From assembly GCF_014779555.2 (NCBI RefSeq), contig NZ_CP094357.1:5084001-5148000 (forward strand): a DNA stretch of 64,000 bases, in the 5' to 3' direction. The notes under the pieces were generated by a model. It made no database searches, had not been told where the DNA came from, and was given only the letters and a program-made list of their open reading frames with translations. This DNA is from Lysobacter capsici (GTDB taxonomy: Bacteria; Pseudomonadota; Gammaproteobacteria; Xanthomonadales; Xanthomonadaceae). This document shows positions 1-8,220 of this stretch, one piece after another. Position 1 is the first letter of the stretch. Each line of letters starts with the position of its first letter. The position numbers and the translations under genes were made by a program.

Positions 1-1652
1 CGCATTCTTTCGCCGCCACCGTCCTCGGCGCGGCCGTCCTCACCGCGCTCGTCGCCCTGCCCCTGCTGTCCACCGACGCCTTCGCCGCGCCCAGGCAAGC
101 CGCGCGCAAGGCGCCGCCGCGCGCCGAGAGCGCGCAGCGCTGGTTCGAGGAAGGCGCGCAGACCGCGCGCGACGGCGCCAACCTGCGCCCGAGCCCGGGC
201 AAAGCCAAGAACGTCATCCTGTTCGTCGGCGACGGCATGGGCATTTCCACCATCGCCGCCGCGCGCATCCGCGAAGGCCAGCTCAAGGGCGGCAGCGGCG
301 AAGAGAATTCGCTGTCGTTCGAACGCCTGCCGTACGTGAGCCTGTCCAAGACCTATTCGGTCGACGGCCAGACCCCCGACTCGGCGCCGACCATGACCGC
401 GATGGTCACCGGCATCAAGACCAACCAGGGCGTGCTCAGCGTCACCCAGAAAGCCAAATACGGCGATTGCGCCTCCGCGCGCGGCCAGGGCGTGGTCAGC
501 ATGCTCGAACTGTCCGAAGCGCTCGGCCTGGCCACCGGCATCGTCAGCACCGCGCGCATCACTCATGCGACCCCGGCCGCGACCTACGCGCACACGCCGA
601 ACCGCGACTGGGAAAGCGACGCCGAACTGTCCGCCGAAGCCAAGACCAACGGCTGCAAGGACATCGCCCGCCAGCTGATCGAATTCCCCTACGGCGACGG
701 CCTGGAAGTCGCGCTCGGCGGCGGCCGCAGCTACTTCCTGCCCGCGACCGTGAGCGACCCGGAAGACGCCGGCGCCTCCGGCCGCCGCAAGGACGGCCGC
801 AACCTGCCGACCGAATGGGCCGCGCGCCCGGGTTCGTCGTACGTGTGGAACAAGGCTCAGTTCGATGCGATCGACCCGCGCCGCACCCGCCACCTGCTCG
901 GCCTGTTCGAACGCTCGCACATGGAATACGAACAGGATCGCGGCAAGGACGCCGGCAAGGAACCCAGCCTCGCCGAGATGACCGCCAAAGCCATCGACGT
1001 GCTGGAAAACAGCAGCCGCAAGGGTTACTTCCTGATGGTCGAAGGCGGCCGCGTCGATCACGCCCACCACGCCGGCAACGCCAGCCGCGCGCTGACCGAC
1101 GCCATCGCGCTGTCGGACGCGGTGCGCAAGGCGCTGGAGAAAACCTCCGAGCGCGACACCCTGATCATCGTCACCGCCGACCACAGCCACACCTTCACCG
1201 TCGCCGGCTATCCCGATCGCGGCAACGACATCCTCGGCAAGGTCGTCACCAACGGCCAGCTCGCGCTCGACAAGAACGGCAAGCCCTACACCACGCTCGG
1301 CTACGTCAACGGCCCCGGCTACCGCGGCCCGAACGCGCGCCCGGACCTGACCGCGATCGACACCGCGCATCCGGATTACCTGCAGGAAGCCACCGTGCCG
1401 CTGGGCGACGAAACCCACGCCGCCGAAGACGTCGCCATCTACGCCCGCGGCCCCGGCGCGCATGCGTTCCAGGGCGTGGTCGAGCAGAACACGATCTTCC
1501 ACGTGATGGCGCAGTCGCAGCGCAACACCAGCATCTTCCTGTGCACCTTGCTGGGCCAGTGCGGCCAGGGCCGCGCCCGTTCGGCGATTCCCGCGCCGCT
1601 GATGGAAGACGACCTGCGCGCTGGCATGGCGAAGCAGTCGGCTTCGCTGTAA
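1..1652 (+). CDS. phoA: Alkaline phosphatase, 5'-truncated by window edge
   Basis: Periplasmic or secreted phosphomonoesterase that releases phosphate from organic phosphates. The reading frame is open from base 3 to the stop at 1650-1652, about 549 codons, so the true start lies before the window and the ATG at 237 is internal. The visible N-terminus is an alanine/leucine-rich secretion signal that ends near an AFAA cleavage-like site. Family motifs seen are GDGMG (metal-binding aspartate), the nucleophile context DSAPT with its serine codon at 381-383, VEGGRVDHAHH, TADHSH and ETHAAEDV, all typical zinc or magnesium ligands of the PhoA superfamily. It overlaps the next gene by one base (TAATG), which suggests translational coupling. 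The symbol is by family only. Confidence 0.93.
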   Translation, partial: HSFAATVLGAAVLTALVALPLLSTDAFAAPRQAARKAPPRAESAQRWFEEGAQTARDGANLRPSPGKAKNVILFVGDGMGISTIAAARIREGQLKGGSGEENSLSFERLPYVSLSKTYSVDGQTPDSAPTMTAMVTGIKTNQGVLSVTQKAKYGDCASARGQGVVSMLELSEALGLATGIVSTARITHATPAATYAHTPNRDWESDAELSAEAKTNGCKDIARQLIEFPYGDGLEVALGGGRSYFLPATVSDPEDAGASGRRKDGRNLPTEWAARPGSSYVWNKAQFDAIDPRRTRHLLGLFERSHMEYEQDRGKDAGKEPSLAEMTAKAIDVLENSSRKGYFLMVEGGRVDHAHHAGNASRALTDAIALSDAVRKALEKTSERDTLIIVTADHSHTFTVAGYPDRGNDILGKVVTNGQLALDKNGKPYTTLGYVNGPGYRGPNARPDLTAIDTAHPDYLQEATVPLGDETHAAEDVAIYARGPGAHAFQGVVEQNTIFHVMAQSQRNTSIFLCTLLGQCGQGRARSAIPAPLMEDDLRAGMAKQSASL

Positions 1653-2413
1653 TGCGCGGCCGGGTTTTTCTGGGTACGGCGACGTGGTGCGTCGCCGTTT
1701 CGCTCGCGTTCGCCGGCCCGTCCTGGGCCGGCGATACGGTTCGGCCTGAAGCGGGCGCGATCGCCGGACTGGCCGGCGATCGCGGCGATGGACCGGCCGC
1801 CGCGAATGCGGCGTCGGCGCCGGTATTGGTCGCCGAGTATCAGGTCCGCGATGCACGCGGCGAACGCCGTCTGGTGTTGGTGCGCTCGGCCGATCGCATC
1901 GAATATCGCATGCAGGGCGAGCCGGTCGAAGTCTGGCGCAAGACGCCCGATGGCATCGCGCGTCTGGAGTTGTTCGCGAAGGAGCAGCGCAGCGTTTCGT
2001 GGTCGCCTGGCGATCTGCGCACTATCGGTGAGATGCCGCGGTGGGAGCAGTTGGCCAGTCCGATCAATCCGGAATTGCGCGCGCGGCTGCAACGCCATGG
2101 CGAGGTCAAGGCCTTTGGCGGCGTTGCTTTGCGGTATCGCGGGGAAAGCGCCGAGGGGCAGGCGATTGCGCTGGAGTGGATCGAGGCCGATGGGTTGCCT
2201 GCGTACTATCGCGCCGGCAAGGGTAAGGCTTCGGCTGGCGGGGCTGGGGCGTATGAGCTGCGGTTGCTTAAGCTCGATCGGGTCGGTGGTGATGGGGCGT
2301 TTACCGCGACTTCCGATTATCGCGAGACCGATTATGCGGATCTTGGGGATATGGAGCTTGATCCGTTTGCGGCTAATTACTTGAAGCATCGCGGTGACGC
2401 GCACGCGCACTGA
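1652..2413 (+). CDS. Secreted hypothetical protein coupled to alkaline phosphatase
   Basis: This 253-residue protein starts at the ATG that overlaps the phosphatase stop codon. The first ~25 residues (MRGRVFLGT, then hydrophobic residues to PSWAG) form a signal peptide, so it is probably periplasmic. The mature part is acidic and mixed alpha/beta, with pieces such as VLVAEYQVRD, LVLVRSADRIEYR and the C-terminal DMELDPFAANYLKH. I recognise no catalytic motif. Its one-base overlap with the phosphatase suggests a partner or accessory role in phosphate scavenging, but that is inference from position only. Confidence 0.8.
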   Translation: MRGRVFLGTATWCVAVSLAFAGPSWAGDTVRPEAGAIAGLAGDRGDGPAAANAASAPVLVAEYQVRDARGERRLVLVRSADRIEYRMQGEPVEVWRKTPDGIARLELFAKEQRSVSWSPGDLRTIGEMPRWEQLASPINPELRARLQRHGEVKAFGGVALRYRGESAEGQAIALEWIEADGLPAYYRAGKGKASAGGAGAYELRLLKLDRVGGDGAFTATSDYRETDYADLGDMELDPFAANYLKHRGDAHAH

Positions 2414-3031
2414 GGTTCGCGGCAGTGTGGGTTCGTTCGTGTTATGACCTGGCTTAGAGTTTTGTGACTTTTATAAAGTTTTTAGACTTTTAAACCGAAG
2501 GCAGGATCAACAGCTTCCGCCCGCAAGCGGTCGGGTTACTTTCTTTTGTCTAAAGCAACAAAAGAAAGGTAACCAAAGAAAAATGCCTTTTTGTGGATCA
2601 AGTGCCCGCGCGTGCGGTGCAGACGCAGGCATGCGCCACACGGGACATCCTGTCCCGGTGGCGCACGGCGCACATCCATGTGCGCCGCCCTTCGGGTGTG
2701 CTGTTGTTCTCGCGAGATAGTGGCTTCGCAGCGCTGGATGAACTGCGCGGCTTTAAGCTCAAGCCGAACTTGCATGGCCTACCTGTAGGAGCGGCGCAAG
2801 CCGCGACCGCGCCATTACAACAACCGCGCCAACTACTACGTCGTCGTAATGCCGCGATCGCGGCATAGCCGACGAAATCTCCGTGGAACGTCCCGTACGG
2901 GCGCTCGCGCTCAAACAGAAATATCACGCAACACCCGAGGGCCACTCACGCGGCAACCTGGCAAACGCTCGACTGCGCCTGGGCCACCCATCCCGCCAGG
3001 GCCGCATACCGAAGCGGACAGGTCGCCGCGC
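2414..3031. repeat. Gene-free repeat region with long hairpin and REP-like element
   Basis: No convincing gene is seen. An imperfect inverted repeat has a left arm at 2535-2549 (GTTACTTTCTTTTGT) and a right arm at 2558-2573, 8 bases apart. A REP-like sequence starting CTGTAGGAGCGGCGCAAGCC lies at about 2783-2809 and is related to the hairpins at 61801-62293. A 16-bp perfect palindrome (TGCCGCGATCGCGGCA) lies at 2850-2865. Short reading frames on both strands look like shadows of the repeats. Confidence 0.6.
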
Positions 3032-3574
3032 TCAACGCTCCCCGCCCCCGGTAGGCTCAACGATCTCGTAAGCGGTCACGACCACGAACGGCTGCGCCAG
3101 TCCCGCTTCGGCCAACGCGGCCCGCGCCGGCGCCAGATCCTGGTCGCGCATCCACACTTTCAGACTCGGTCGCGTCGGATCGGTGGACAAGGTGCAGTCC
3201 AGCCCCTTCGCCCGCAAGACCTGTTTGACGGTCTCGCCGATCCGCTCCAGGTCGCGGAGCGAATGCGTCACTGTGACGGCCTCAAAGGTCTCGTCCGCGG
3301 TCAACTGGCGCAGGCTGGCTTTCGCATCGCGACTGAAATTGACCACCACGCGGTAACGCGGTCTGTGTTCGATATACAAGCCGCCAAACGTGTCCGGGAA
3401 TCGGGCGCTTGCCAGTGCTTGCACCCGTCCCGGATCGGCCGGTGCGGTGGCGTCCTGCTGCAGCGGTTGCCGACGCTCACCGTCCATGCCGACAGCCTGC
3501 CCTTCGGCGAACTGGGAACACGTTGCAAGTAACAAGCTGAACGTCGAGATCGTCACCAAGGTAATGGTCTTCAT
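3032..3574 (-). CDS. Hypothetical secreted or lipoprotein-like protein
   Basis: This is a 180-residue protein. The start at 3574 is preferred over upstream in-frame codons because AAGGAAA sits just before it and the protein then opens with a classical export signal (MKTITLVTI, then a hydrophobic stretch to LLLATC). The LATC could be a weak lipobox, but threonine at -1 is atypical, so lipidation is uncertain. The mature region carries charged alpha/beta segments (RYRVVVNFSRDAK, LKVWMRDQDL). No family recognised. It lies 132 bases after the YcaO gene on the same strand and may be the last gene of that cluster. Confidence 0.7.
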   Translation of the reverse strand: MKTITLVTISTFSLLLATCSQFAEGQAVGMDGERRQPLQQDATAPADPGRVQALASARFPDTFGGLYIEHRPRYRVVVNFSRDAKASLRQLTADETFEAVTVTHSLRDLERIGETVKQVLRAKGLDCTLSTDPTRPSLKVWMRDQDLAPARAALAEAGLAQPFVVVTAYEIVEPTGGGER

Positions 3575-3705
3575 GAAGGTTTCCTTTTCGCGGATCGTGG
3601 TGCCCGCGCCGGGTCCTCGGCCTATTCCGAGCATCAAGACCGAACGTACAAGACTCATGCATGGGGTGATTGGTATGGCGATCACCCGCGAGCCGGCCTC
3701 AGGGA

Positions 3706-4953
3706 TCAGGCCACCTGCGCCTCACGTCCCGCCAACGCTCCCGCCAACAACGCCATCCCGCGACGCCCCGGCGCCATCACCATGCCGGTGGTGACCAACA
3801 GGAAGCGCTCGAGTTCCAGCGCCACGCAACTGACCACGCAGAACGCGTCGCCTTCGCGGTGGTGAATCAGGTGATGCAGTTCGATGCCGCGATCTGCCAA
3901 GGTATCGACCAGTTCGCGCAGCAACGTAGCCGGCGGCTGGCGTTCGCGTTGCGGATGCGACCAGCCCGCATGCCGCATCCGCTCACGATTCACCTGGAAA
4001 TACGCACAGGCGCGCAGCTTGGGATACTCGGACAAGGCCTGCAGCACCTGTCGGCTGTAGTCGCCGACGCTGGCCAGACGCCGACCCACCACCACGGTCT
4101 GCACCAGTTCGGTCAAAGCGCGGATCGCCGCATGCTCGGCGTACAGGGACGCGCCATAACCGGTGGGAAATACCGCTTCGCTATCGACAATTCTGTCGGT
4201 GGTGGCGATGAAGGCCGGCACGCCCAGATCGCTGGTCGCATCGATCAGCAGCACCTCGCGCCCGAGCTGCGCGCTCGCCGCTGCATGCACCGCCGCGACC
4301 GATTGGGGCAGTGAGGCCGGGTCGACCCAGGCGCCGAAGCGCGATGGCTCGCCCAGGTAATGCGCGACCAGAAACAACGACCACGCATCGCGCTCGATCA
4401 ATTCGCCGATCGCGTGCACCGCGGCCTCTTCTGGGCTGGCGCCGATCGCCGTGCCGCTGTTGGAGCCATAACGGATAACACTGCTGTAATCGAAGTCGTC
4501 GCCCGGCAATAAATCCGCCAGTGCATTCGGCCTACACAGGAATGCCGGCACCGCGAAATCGTCGCCGTCGCCGAAGAACGGGCGATAGCGCAGGCAAGTC
4601 AGCTGCCGCGTCGCCTGTCGCCCCAACTCGGCGAAAAACGGCAGCGCGGCGTAACGCGGATCGGCGAACAGCGACGAGGCCGCGCGCAGCTCGGCGCGCT
4701 CCTGCGGCGCGCTGGTATTCGCATAGACGTGTTCGACCGCTTCGTACAGCGCGCCCACCCGCGCCGCCTCGCGCTCGCCCTTGCCGAAGCCGCTGGCGAT
4801 GGCCTCGCCGTGGGCATCGTGCAACATGCACACCGCGCCTTGCAGGCCCGTGTCGGCGCTGTCGATATGCGCGCTCCAGCCTTGGCGCGTGAGAAATGCT
4901 TCGATCACCCGCTGCGCATCGGCCAGCGACCGCTCGCGTTCCAACGGAATCAT
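3706..4953 (-). CDS. YcaO-domain protein (candidate peptide cyclodehydratase)
   Basis: The 415 residues have the full set of YcaO ATP-binding signatures: GFGKGEREAARVGALYEAVE (about residues 55-75), EAAVHAIGELIERDAW (about 175-190) and AIRALTELVQT (about 275-285). Family knowledge: YcaO enzymes use ATP to activate backbone amides and make azolines, thioamides or amidines in ribosomally made peptides; one branch helps modify ribosomal protein S12. The C-terminus ends GREAQVA and lacks the PxPxP tail common in azoline-forming members, and no TfuA or E1/ocin-ThiF partner is visible. AAGGAG precedes the ATG at 4953. It follows a 45-residue peptide gene by 79 bases, so acting on that peptide is a reasonable inference. 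Confidence 0.9.
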   Translation of the reverse strand: MIPLERERSLADAQRVIEAFLTRQGWSAHIDSADTGLQGAVCMLHDAHGEAIASGFGKGEREAARVGALYEAVEHVYANTSAPQERAELRAASSLFADPRYAALPFFAELGRQATRQLTCLRYRPFFGDGDDFAVPAFLCRPNALADLLPGDDFDYSSVIRYGSNSGTAIGASPEEAAVHAIGELIERDAWSLFLVAHYLGEPSRFGAWVDPASLPQSVAAVHAAASAQLGREVLLIDATSDLGVPAFIATTDRIVDSEAVFPTGYGASLYAEHAAIRALTELVQTVVVGRRLASVGDYSRQVLQALSEYPKLRACAYFQVNRERMRHAGWSHPQRERQPPATLLRELVDTLADRGIELHHLIHHREGDAFCVVSCVALELERFLLVTTGMVMAPGRRGMALLAGALAGREAQVA

Positions 4954-5032
4954 GCCGCGCTCCTTGCATCATGGCGTCGCAAAAACGAAGCGGCCCGGCC
5001 GGAGCCGCGCCGCTTCGGTCGTACCCCGCCGC

Positions 5033-5170
5033 TTACTTGGCGAGCAGATCCAGAATCGCCTTCTCTTCCGGCGTCGGCGCCGGCGCCTGGTTCTGGCTGA
5101 CCTGCTGCTGCGCGGCGATGGCCAAGGTGACGGGCGTCTTGACAATGGTCGTTCCGATCAACTTCTTCAT
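5033..5170 (-). CDS. 45-residue peptide, candidate YcaO substrate
   Basis: The start at 5170 has GAGGGA at proper spacing. The peptide begins MKKLIGTTIVKTPVTLAIAA, continues with a Gln/Ala/Pro-rich middle and ends in a short charged helix (TPEEKAILDLLAK). It has no cysteine, four threonines in the N-terminal half and a fifth in the tail, and one serine in the middle. That is unusual for a thiazole-type precursor but compatible with Thr-derived azolines, thioamides, or another modification. The gene lies directly upstream of YcaO in the same orientation. The coding call rests on the good ribosome site, start and position; the substrate role is inference. It could instead be a small membrane-active protein. 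Confidence 0.6.
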   Translation of the reverse strand: MKKLIGTTIVKTPVTLAIAAQQQVSQNQAPAPTPEEKAILDLLAK

Positions 5171-5366
5171 ACAGTCCCTCGTAAGTGTCGATGCGTGCGA
5201 TAAGTCCCCGCAGCGTCGGCGCAAGGCGGCAATAACGCGCCCTGCGGCGGCCTGCCAGTCAGCAATACGCCCGCCGTGGCCGGCGCGTCAATCGTGGCCC
5301 GGCAGGGGACGATGCGGTTGTGCGACTGCAACCACAGATTCACGGCGTCCCGGCGCGGCCAGGACG

Positions 5367-5840
5367 TTACGGCTCAGGCGTCGCCGACAGTTGCGCATAG
5401 GCCTTGCGGCCGACGGACGCCGACAGGCTGTTGAGCCCCTGGATGATGTTGGACGACGTGTCCTTGACCTCGTGGTCGCGATCGCGATAACGGATGCGCA
5501 GCGCGAGACGATCGCGCCCCGCCATCACCCCGAACATCACCCGTACGCCGGGCGGACGCTGACGAATATCGGTGATCGCCACTTCGGCGATCTCGGTGTC
5601 GGACACCGTGGCCGAATGCTCCTGCGCCTCTTCCGCATAGGCCTGCTCGATCAGCGGCGGCACCTTGTCGTTGTGCTCGCACTCGCCGCAATCCCAGACG
5701 ATGTGCAGCTTGGGCACGGTTGTCTGTGCCGACGCGGCGGCCGTCGGCGATCCGGACGATGCGGGCGCGTCCTGCGCGAATGCAGACGCGGCGGCGAACG
5801 AAGACAGCAACAGCGCCGACAACAAACTACGTGTAATCAC
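5367..5840 (-). CDS. Secreted hypothetical protein of the YcaO cluster
   Basis: This 157-residue protein starts at GTG 5840 behind a strong AGGAGGG. A signal peptide covers about residues 1-22 (ends near SAFAQ). The mature part has a DCGECEHN segment with two nearby cysteines, then VPPLIEQAYAEEAQEH and a beta-rich C-terminal half (VRVMFGVMAGRDRLALRIRY). The cysteine pair could bind metal or form a disulfide. No known family recognised. It sits between the TonB-C gene and the 45-residue peptide in the same direction, so a role in export, sensing or immunity for that peptide is possible but unproven. Confidence 0.75.
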   Translation of the reverse strand: MITRSLLSALLLSSFAAASAFAQDAPASSGSPTAAASAQTTVPKLHIVWDCGECEHNDKVPPLIEQAYAEEAQEHSATVSDTEIAEVAITDIRQRPPGVRVMFGVMAGRDRLALRIRYRDRDHEVKDTSSNIIQGLNSLSASVGRKAYAQLSATPEP

Positions 5841-5936
5841 ACATCCCTCCTGGAGTGTTTTCGGTTTTCAATCGTTGCTCGGCGACGCGAACGCAAACCC
5901 GCGCTCCCTCGCCGACGCGGCATCATGCCCGATGGT

Positions 5937-6611
5937 TCAACCGCGCGCGACGCGCCCGGGCAACACGAAGTCGATCGGCACCCGCGCGACCGCCTCCACC
6001 GCCTCGCCATCGCGCATCCGCGGCTGGAAGCGCCAACCGCTCAGCACCGCGGCCAACGCCGCCTCGTCGAGCGCGCGGTGGCCACTGCTGCGCGCGATCC
6101 TCGCCGTGAGCGGCACGCCGTCTACGCCGACGACGACTTCGATCTCGACCCAGCCACTGAGCCCGGCATGCAGCGCTTTACGCGGATACACCGGTGCGGG
6201 CGAGGCGACGGCCTGTAGCGGCAGATCGACACTTGCGCGGTAATGCGCCGGCGGCAGTCGCAATGTGTCCAGCAGACTCGGCACCGACAGCGGCAAGGTA
6301 GGCCTGGGATCGATCGATCCGCGCACGTGCTGCGCGATGACCGTCAGGTTCGGCGGCGGATCGGGAACGCGCAGACCACAACCGGGCGGATCGGGTATCT
6401 CGGGGTACGGAATCTGGACGACCAGCGGATCGCCGGCCGACACGAACGCCGAGCGCTCAAACGGATTGACCGGCAGAGTCATCGCCAGCAACAACCACGC
6501 ATGCAAGGTCAAAGCCCCGGCGATGACCGACACCCGCAGCACATCGGGCCGCTCGCCACGCCGCGGCGGCGCGCTCGCCCGCAGATCCCCGCCTTCGCCT
6601 GCCCCATCCAT
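5937..6611 (-). CDS. TonB C-terminal domain protein
   Basis: The 224-residue protein has one N-terminal membrane anchor (about residues 25-46, SVIAGALTLHAWLLLAM), a proline-rich periplasmic linker, and a TonB_C-type domain near the end (PVYPRKALHAGLSGWVEIEV, then GHRALDEAALAAVLSGWRF). Known TonB proteins transfer inner-membrane energy to outer-membrane receptors, and stand-alone TonB_C proteins can also serve in sensing. No ExbB/ExbD is adjacent. The start at 6611 avoids overlap with the divergent gene at 6709; in-frame starts up to 6737 exist. It is the first gene of the minus-strand YcaO cluster. Confidence 0.85.
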   Translation of the reverse strand: MDGAGEGGDLRASAPPRRGERPDVLRVSVIAGALTLHAWLLLAMTLPVNPFERSAFVSAGDPLVVQIPYPEIPDPPGCGLRVPDPPPNLTVIAQHVRGSIDPRPTLPLSVPSLLDTLRLPPAHYRASVDLPLQAVASPAPVYPRKALHAGLSGWVEIEVVVGVDGVPLTARIARSSGHRALDEAALAAVLSGWRFQPRMRDGEAVEAVARVPIDFVLPGRVARG

Positions 6612-6708
6612 ATCAGCCCCCAAGACCAGCGTGATGTAGGTCACACGAATATGCGCAGGCACCGCTAAGATCGCAAGCCTGAACAGGACCGTTCGTCCGG
6701 GAAACCCA

Positions 6709-7395
6709 ATGACTGCATCGCCGAGCCCGCCCCGCATCGTCGCCTTGGCCGACCTCGCCGACGCCTACCGCGTCCCCGACTACATGCCGGCCGACTGGCG
6801 CATCCTGGTCGTCCCCGGCGACCTGCGCGTCGACGGCGACCTGCAGCTGGAATGGGACCGCCCCGACGGAAACGCCAATCCACCACGGCACGACTGGCGC
6901 GACGCCGCCGGCTGCCCGCCCGGCGAAACCATCGACGGCGTCGCCATCGAAGGCAGCCTGCACGTCGGCGGCGCGATCATCAGCCATTGGGCCGGCCCGA
7001 TGCTGCTGGTGCGCGAGCACCTGCGCGCGCGCAGCCTGATCGCCGGCGGAGCGTTCATCCGCATCCGCGGGGACGCCGACGTGACCGACACCGTGCTCGG
7101 CCATACCAACCACGGTGAGCTCTACATCGACGGCACCACGACCGCGCCGCTGCTGATCTGGGACGACCACTTTTTCAACGCGGCCACCATCAACGCCCCG
7201 TACACCTTCGACACCCGCGCGGCCGCGTGGGAGGACTGGGGCTACGACGACGACCTGGACGGTTATCCGGTGCCCGAACAGTTGAAGCCGGTGCTGAGGG
7301 AAGAGTTCGGGTGCTGGGATGAGGTGATGGATGCGTTGCGGGCGGGGAAGGAAGTGGTCAAGCCGGACTTCCGCGATCTGGCGTCGTCGGGCTGA
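6709..7395 (+). CDS. Hypothetical protein with beta-helix-like repeats
   Basis: This 228-residue soluble protein has no signal peptide. The middle shows short regularly spaced strands (ILVVPGDLRVDGDLQLE, VAIEGSLHVGGAIIS, LRARSLIAGGAFIRIRGDA, DTVLGHTNHGELYIDG), like the stacked turns of bactofilin-type or polymer-forming beta-helix proteins. An acidic, aromatic C-terminal part (WEDWGYDDDLDGYPVPEQL) follows. The ATG at 6709 is divergent from the TonB-C gene, 97 bases away. Function unknown; proteins with similar architecture occur near toxin-immunity loci, but nothing here proves that. Confidence 0.75.
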   Translation: MTASPSPPRIVALADLADAYRVPDYMPADWRILVVPGDLRVDGDLQLEWDRPDGNANPPRHDWRDAAGCPPGETIDGVAIEGSLHVGGAIISHWAGPMLLVREHLRARSLIAGGAFIRIRGDADVTDTVLGHTNHGELYIDGTTTAPLLIWDDHFFNAATINAPYTFDTRAAAWEDWGYDDDLDGYPVPEQLKPVLREEFGCWDEVMDALRAGKEVVKPDFRDLASSG

Positions 7396-7530
7396 CGATC
7401 CACGCAGGCGCTACCGATCAGTCAGCGAATGCCATCGTTGGACGCGACTCGCATCTGAAGATTCAAACGCGAGGTCCGATCCCCTTCTTAGCCTCTTGGG
7501 CGTACTCGACCGGAGTCGAATCGGACAACG

Positions 7531-8220
7531 TCAGTTGGACGGGCCTTCGTATTCGCGCAACTTGCGACACTCGTGCGGCCATTTGCAAACCGCCAGGGGC
7601 TCGGACTCCCAATGCTGCGCGAAGTACCAGCAGTCGGATTTCTTCTCGAAACTGTCGGTCACGCCCGCATCGACCACGACGTCGTATCGGGTCGCGGAAA
7701 CACGCTTGATCTTGAACGCAGCCAGCGGCGGAGGCGGACGCTTGCGCTGGGTATCGCGTTGCTTCGTCCAGCGCTCGGATGCCGCCAGCACTTGCGTGTC
7801 GTACACATACACGTCGCGCGCGGCATCGTAGCGATACTTGACGCTCGGTACGTCGCCGCGTTCCTCGACCTGCCAACGCGGGAATTTTGGATCGCCCGGC
7901 TGAGTGTTGTGTTCCCAGTAGTAGGGAAACTTGGCCTTGTACGGCCATAGCGAATAGGCCGACTGCACAGCGCCACGGTTGGCGAATGCCTTCAGGAACT
8001 CCTTGAAGTCGGCGGAGGGGCAGGCCACCGATTGCCCAACCGGCTCGGTGACGACCGGCGATAACGCGCTTGCAGGCGCCCCGTCCTCCGATACAGAACG
8101 GCGCACTGCACTACCGGCGCTGCCCAACAGACACAACGCGGCGAGCGCGCTGACAAGCCGAAGCCCTGTCCCGAGCCCGACTGGTTTGGATCGCGGCGAA
8201 CGTCCCTGTAGACAGACCAT
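7531..8220 (-). CDS. Hypothetical exported protein
   Basis: This is a 229-residue protein. The start at 8220 has AGGAGA seven bases upstream. A charged N-terminus ([13 protein letters not shown]) precedes a hydrophobic segment ([15 protein letters not shown]), which is a signal peptide or anchor. The body contains [18 protein letters not shown], a tryptophan/tyrosine-rich stretch ([18 protein letters not shown]) and four cysteines overall in the mature part. The segment around [12 protein letters not shown] to TQYPLK-like residues resembles many Xanthomonadaceae exported proteins of unknown function. No enzyme motif was recognised. Confidence 0.75.
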   Translation of the reverse strand: MVCLQGRSPRSKPVGLGTGLRLVSALAALCLLGSAGSAVRRSVSEDGAPASALSPVVTEPVGQSVACPSADFKEFLKAFANRGAVQSAYSLWPYKAKFPYYWEHNTQPGDPKFPRWQVEERGDVPSVKYRYDAARDVYVYDTQVLAASERWTKQRDTQRKRPPPPLAAFKIKRVSATRYDVVVDAGVTDSFEKKSDCWYFAQHWESEPLAVCKWPHECRKLREYEGPSN

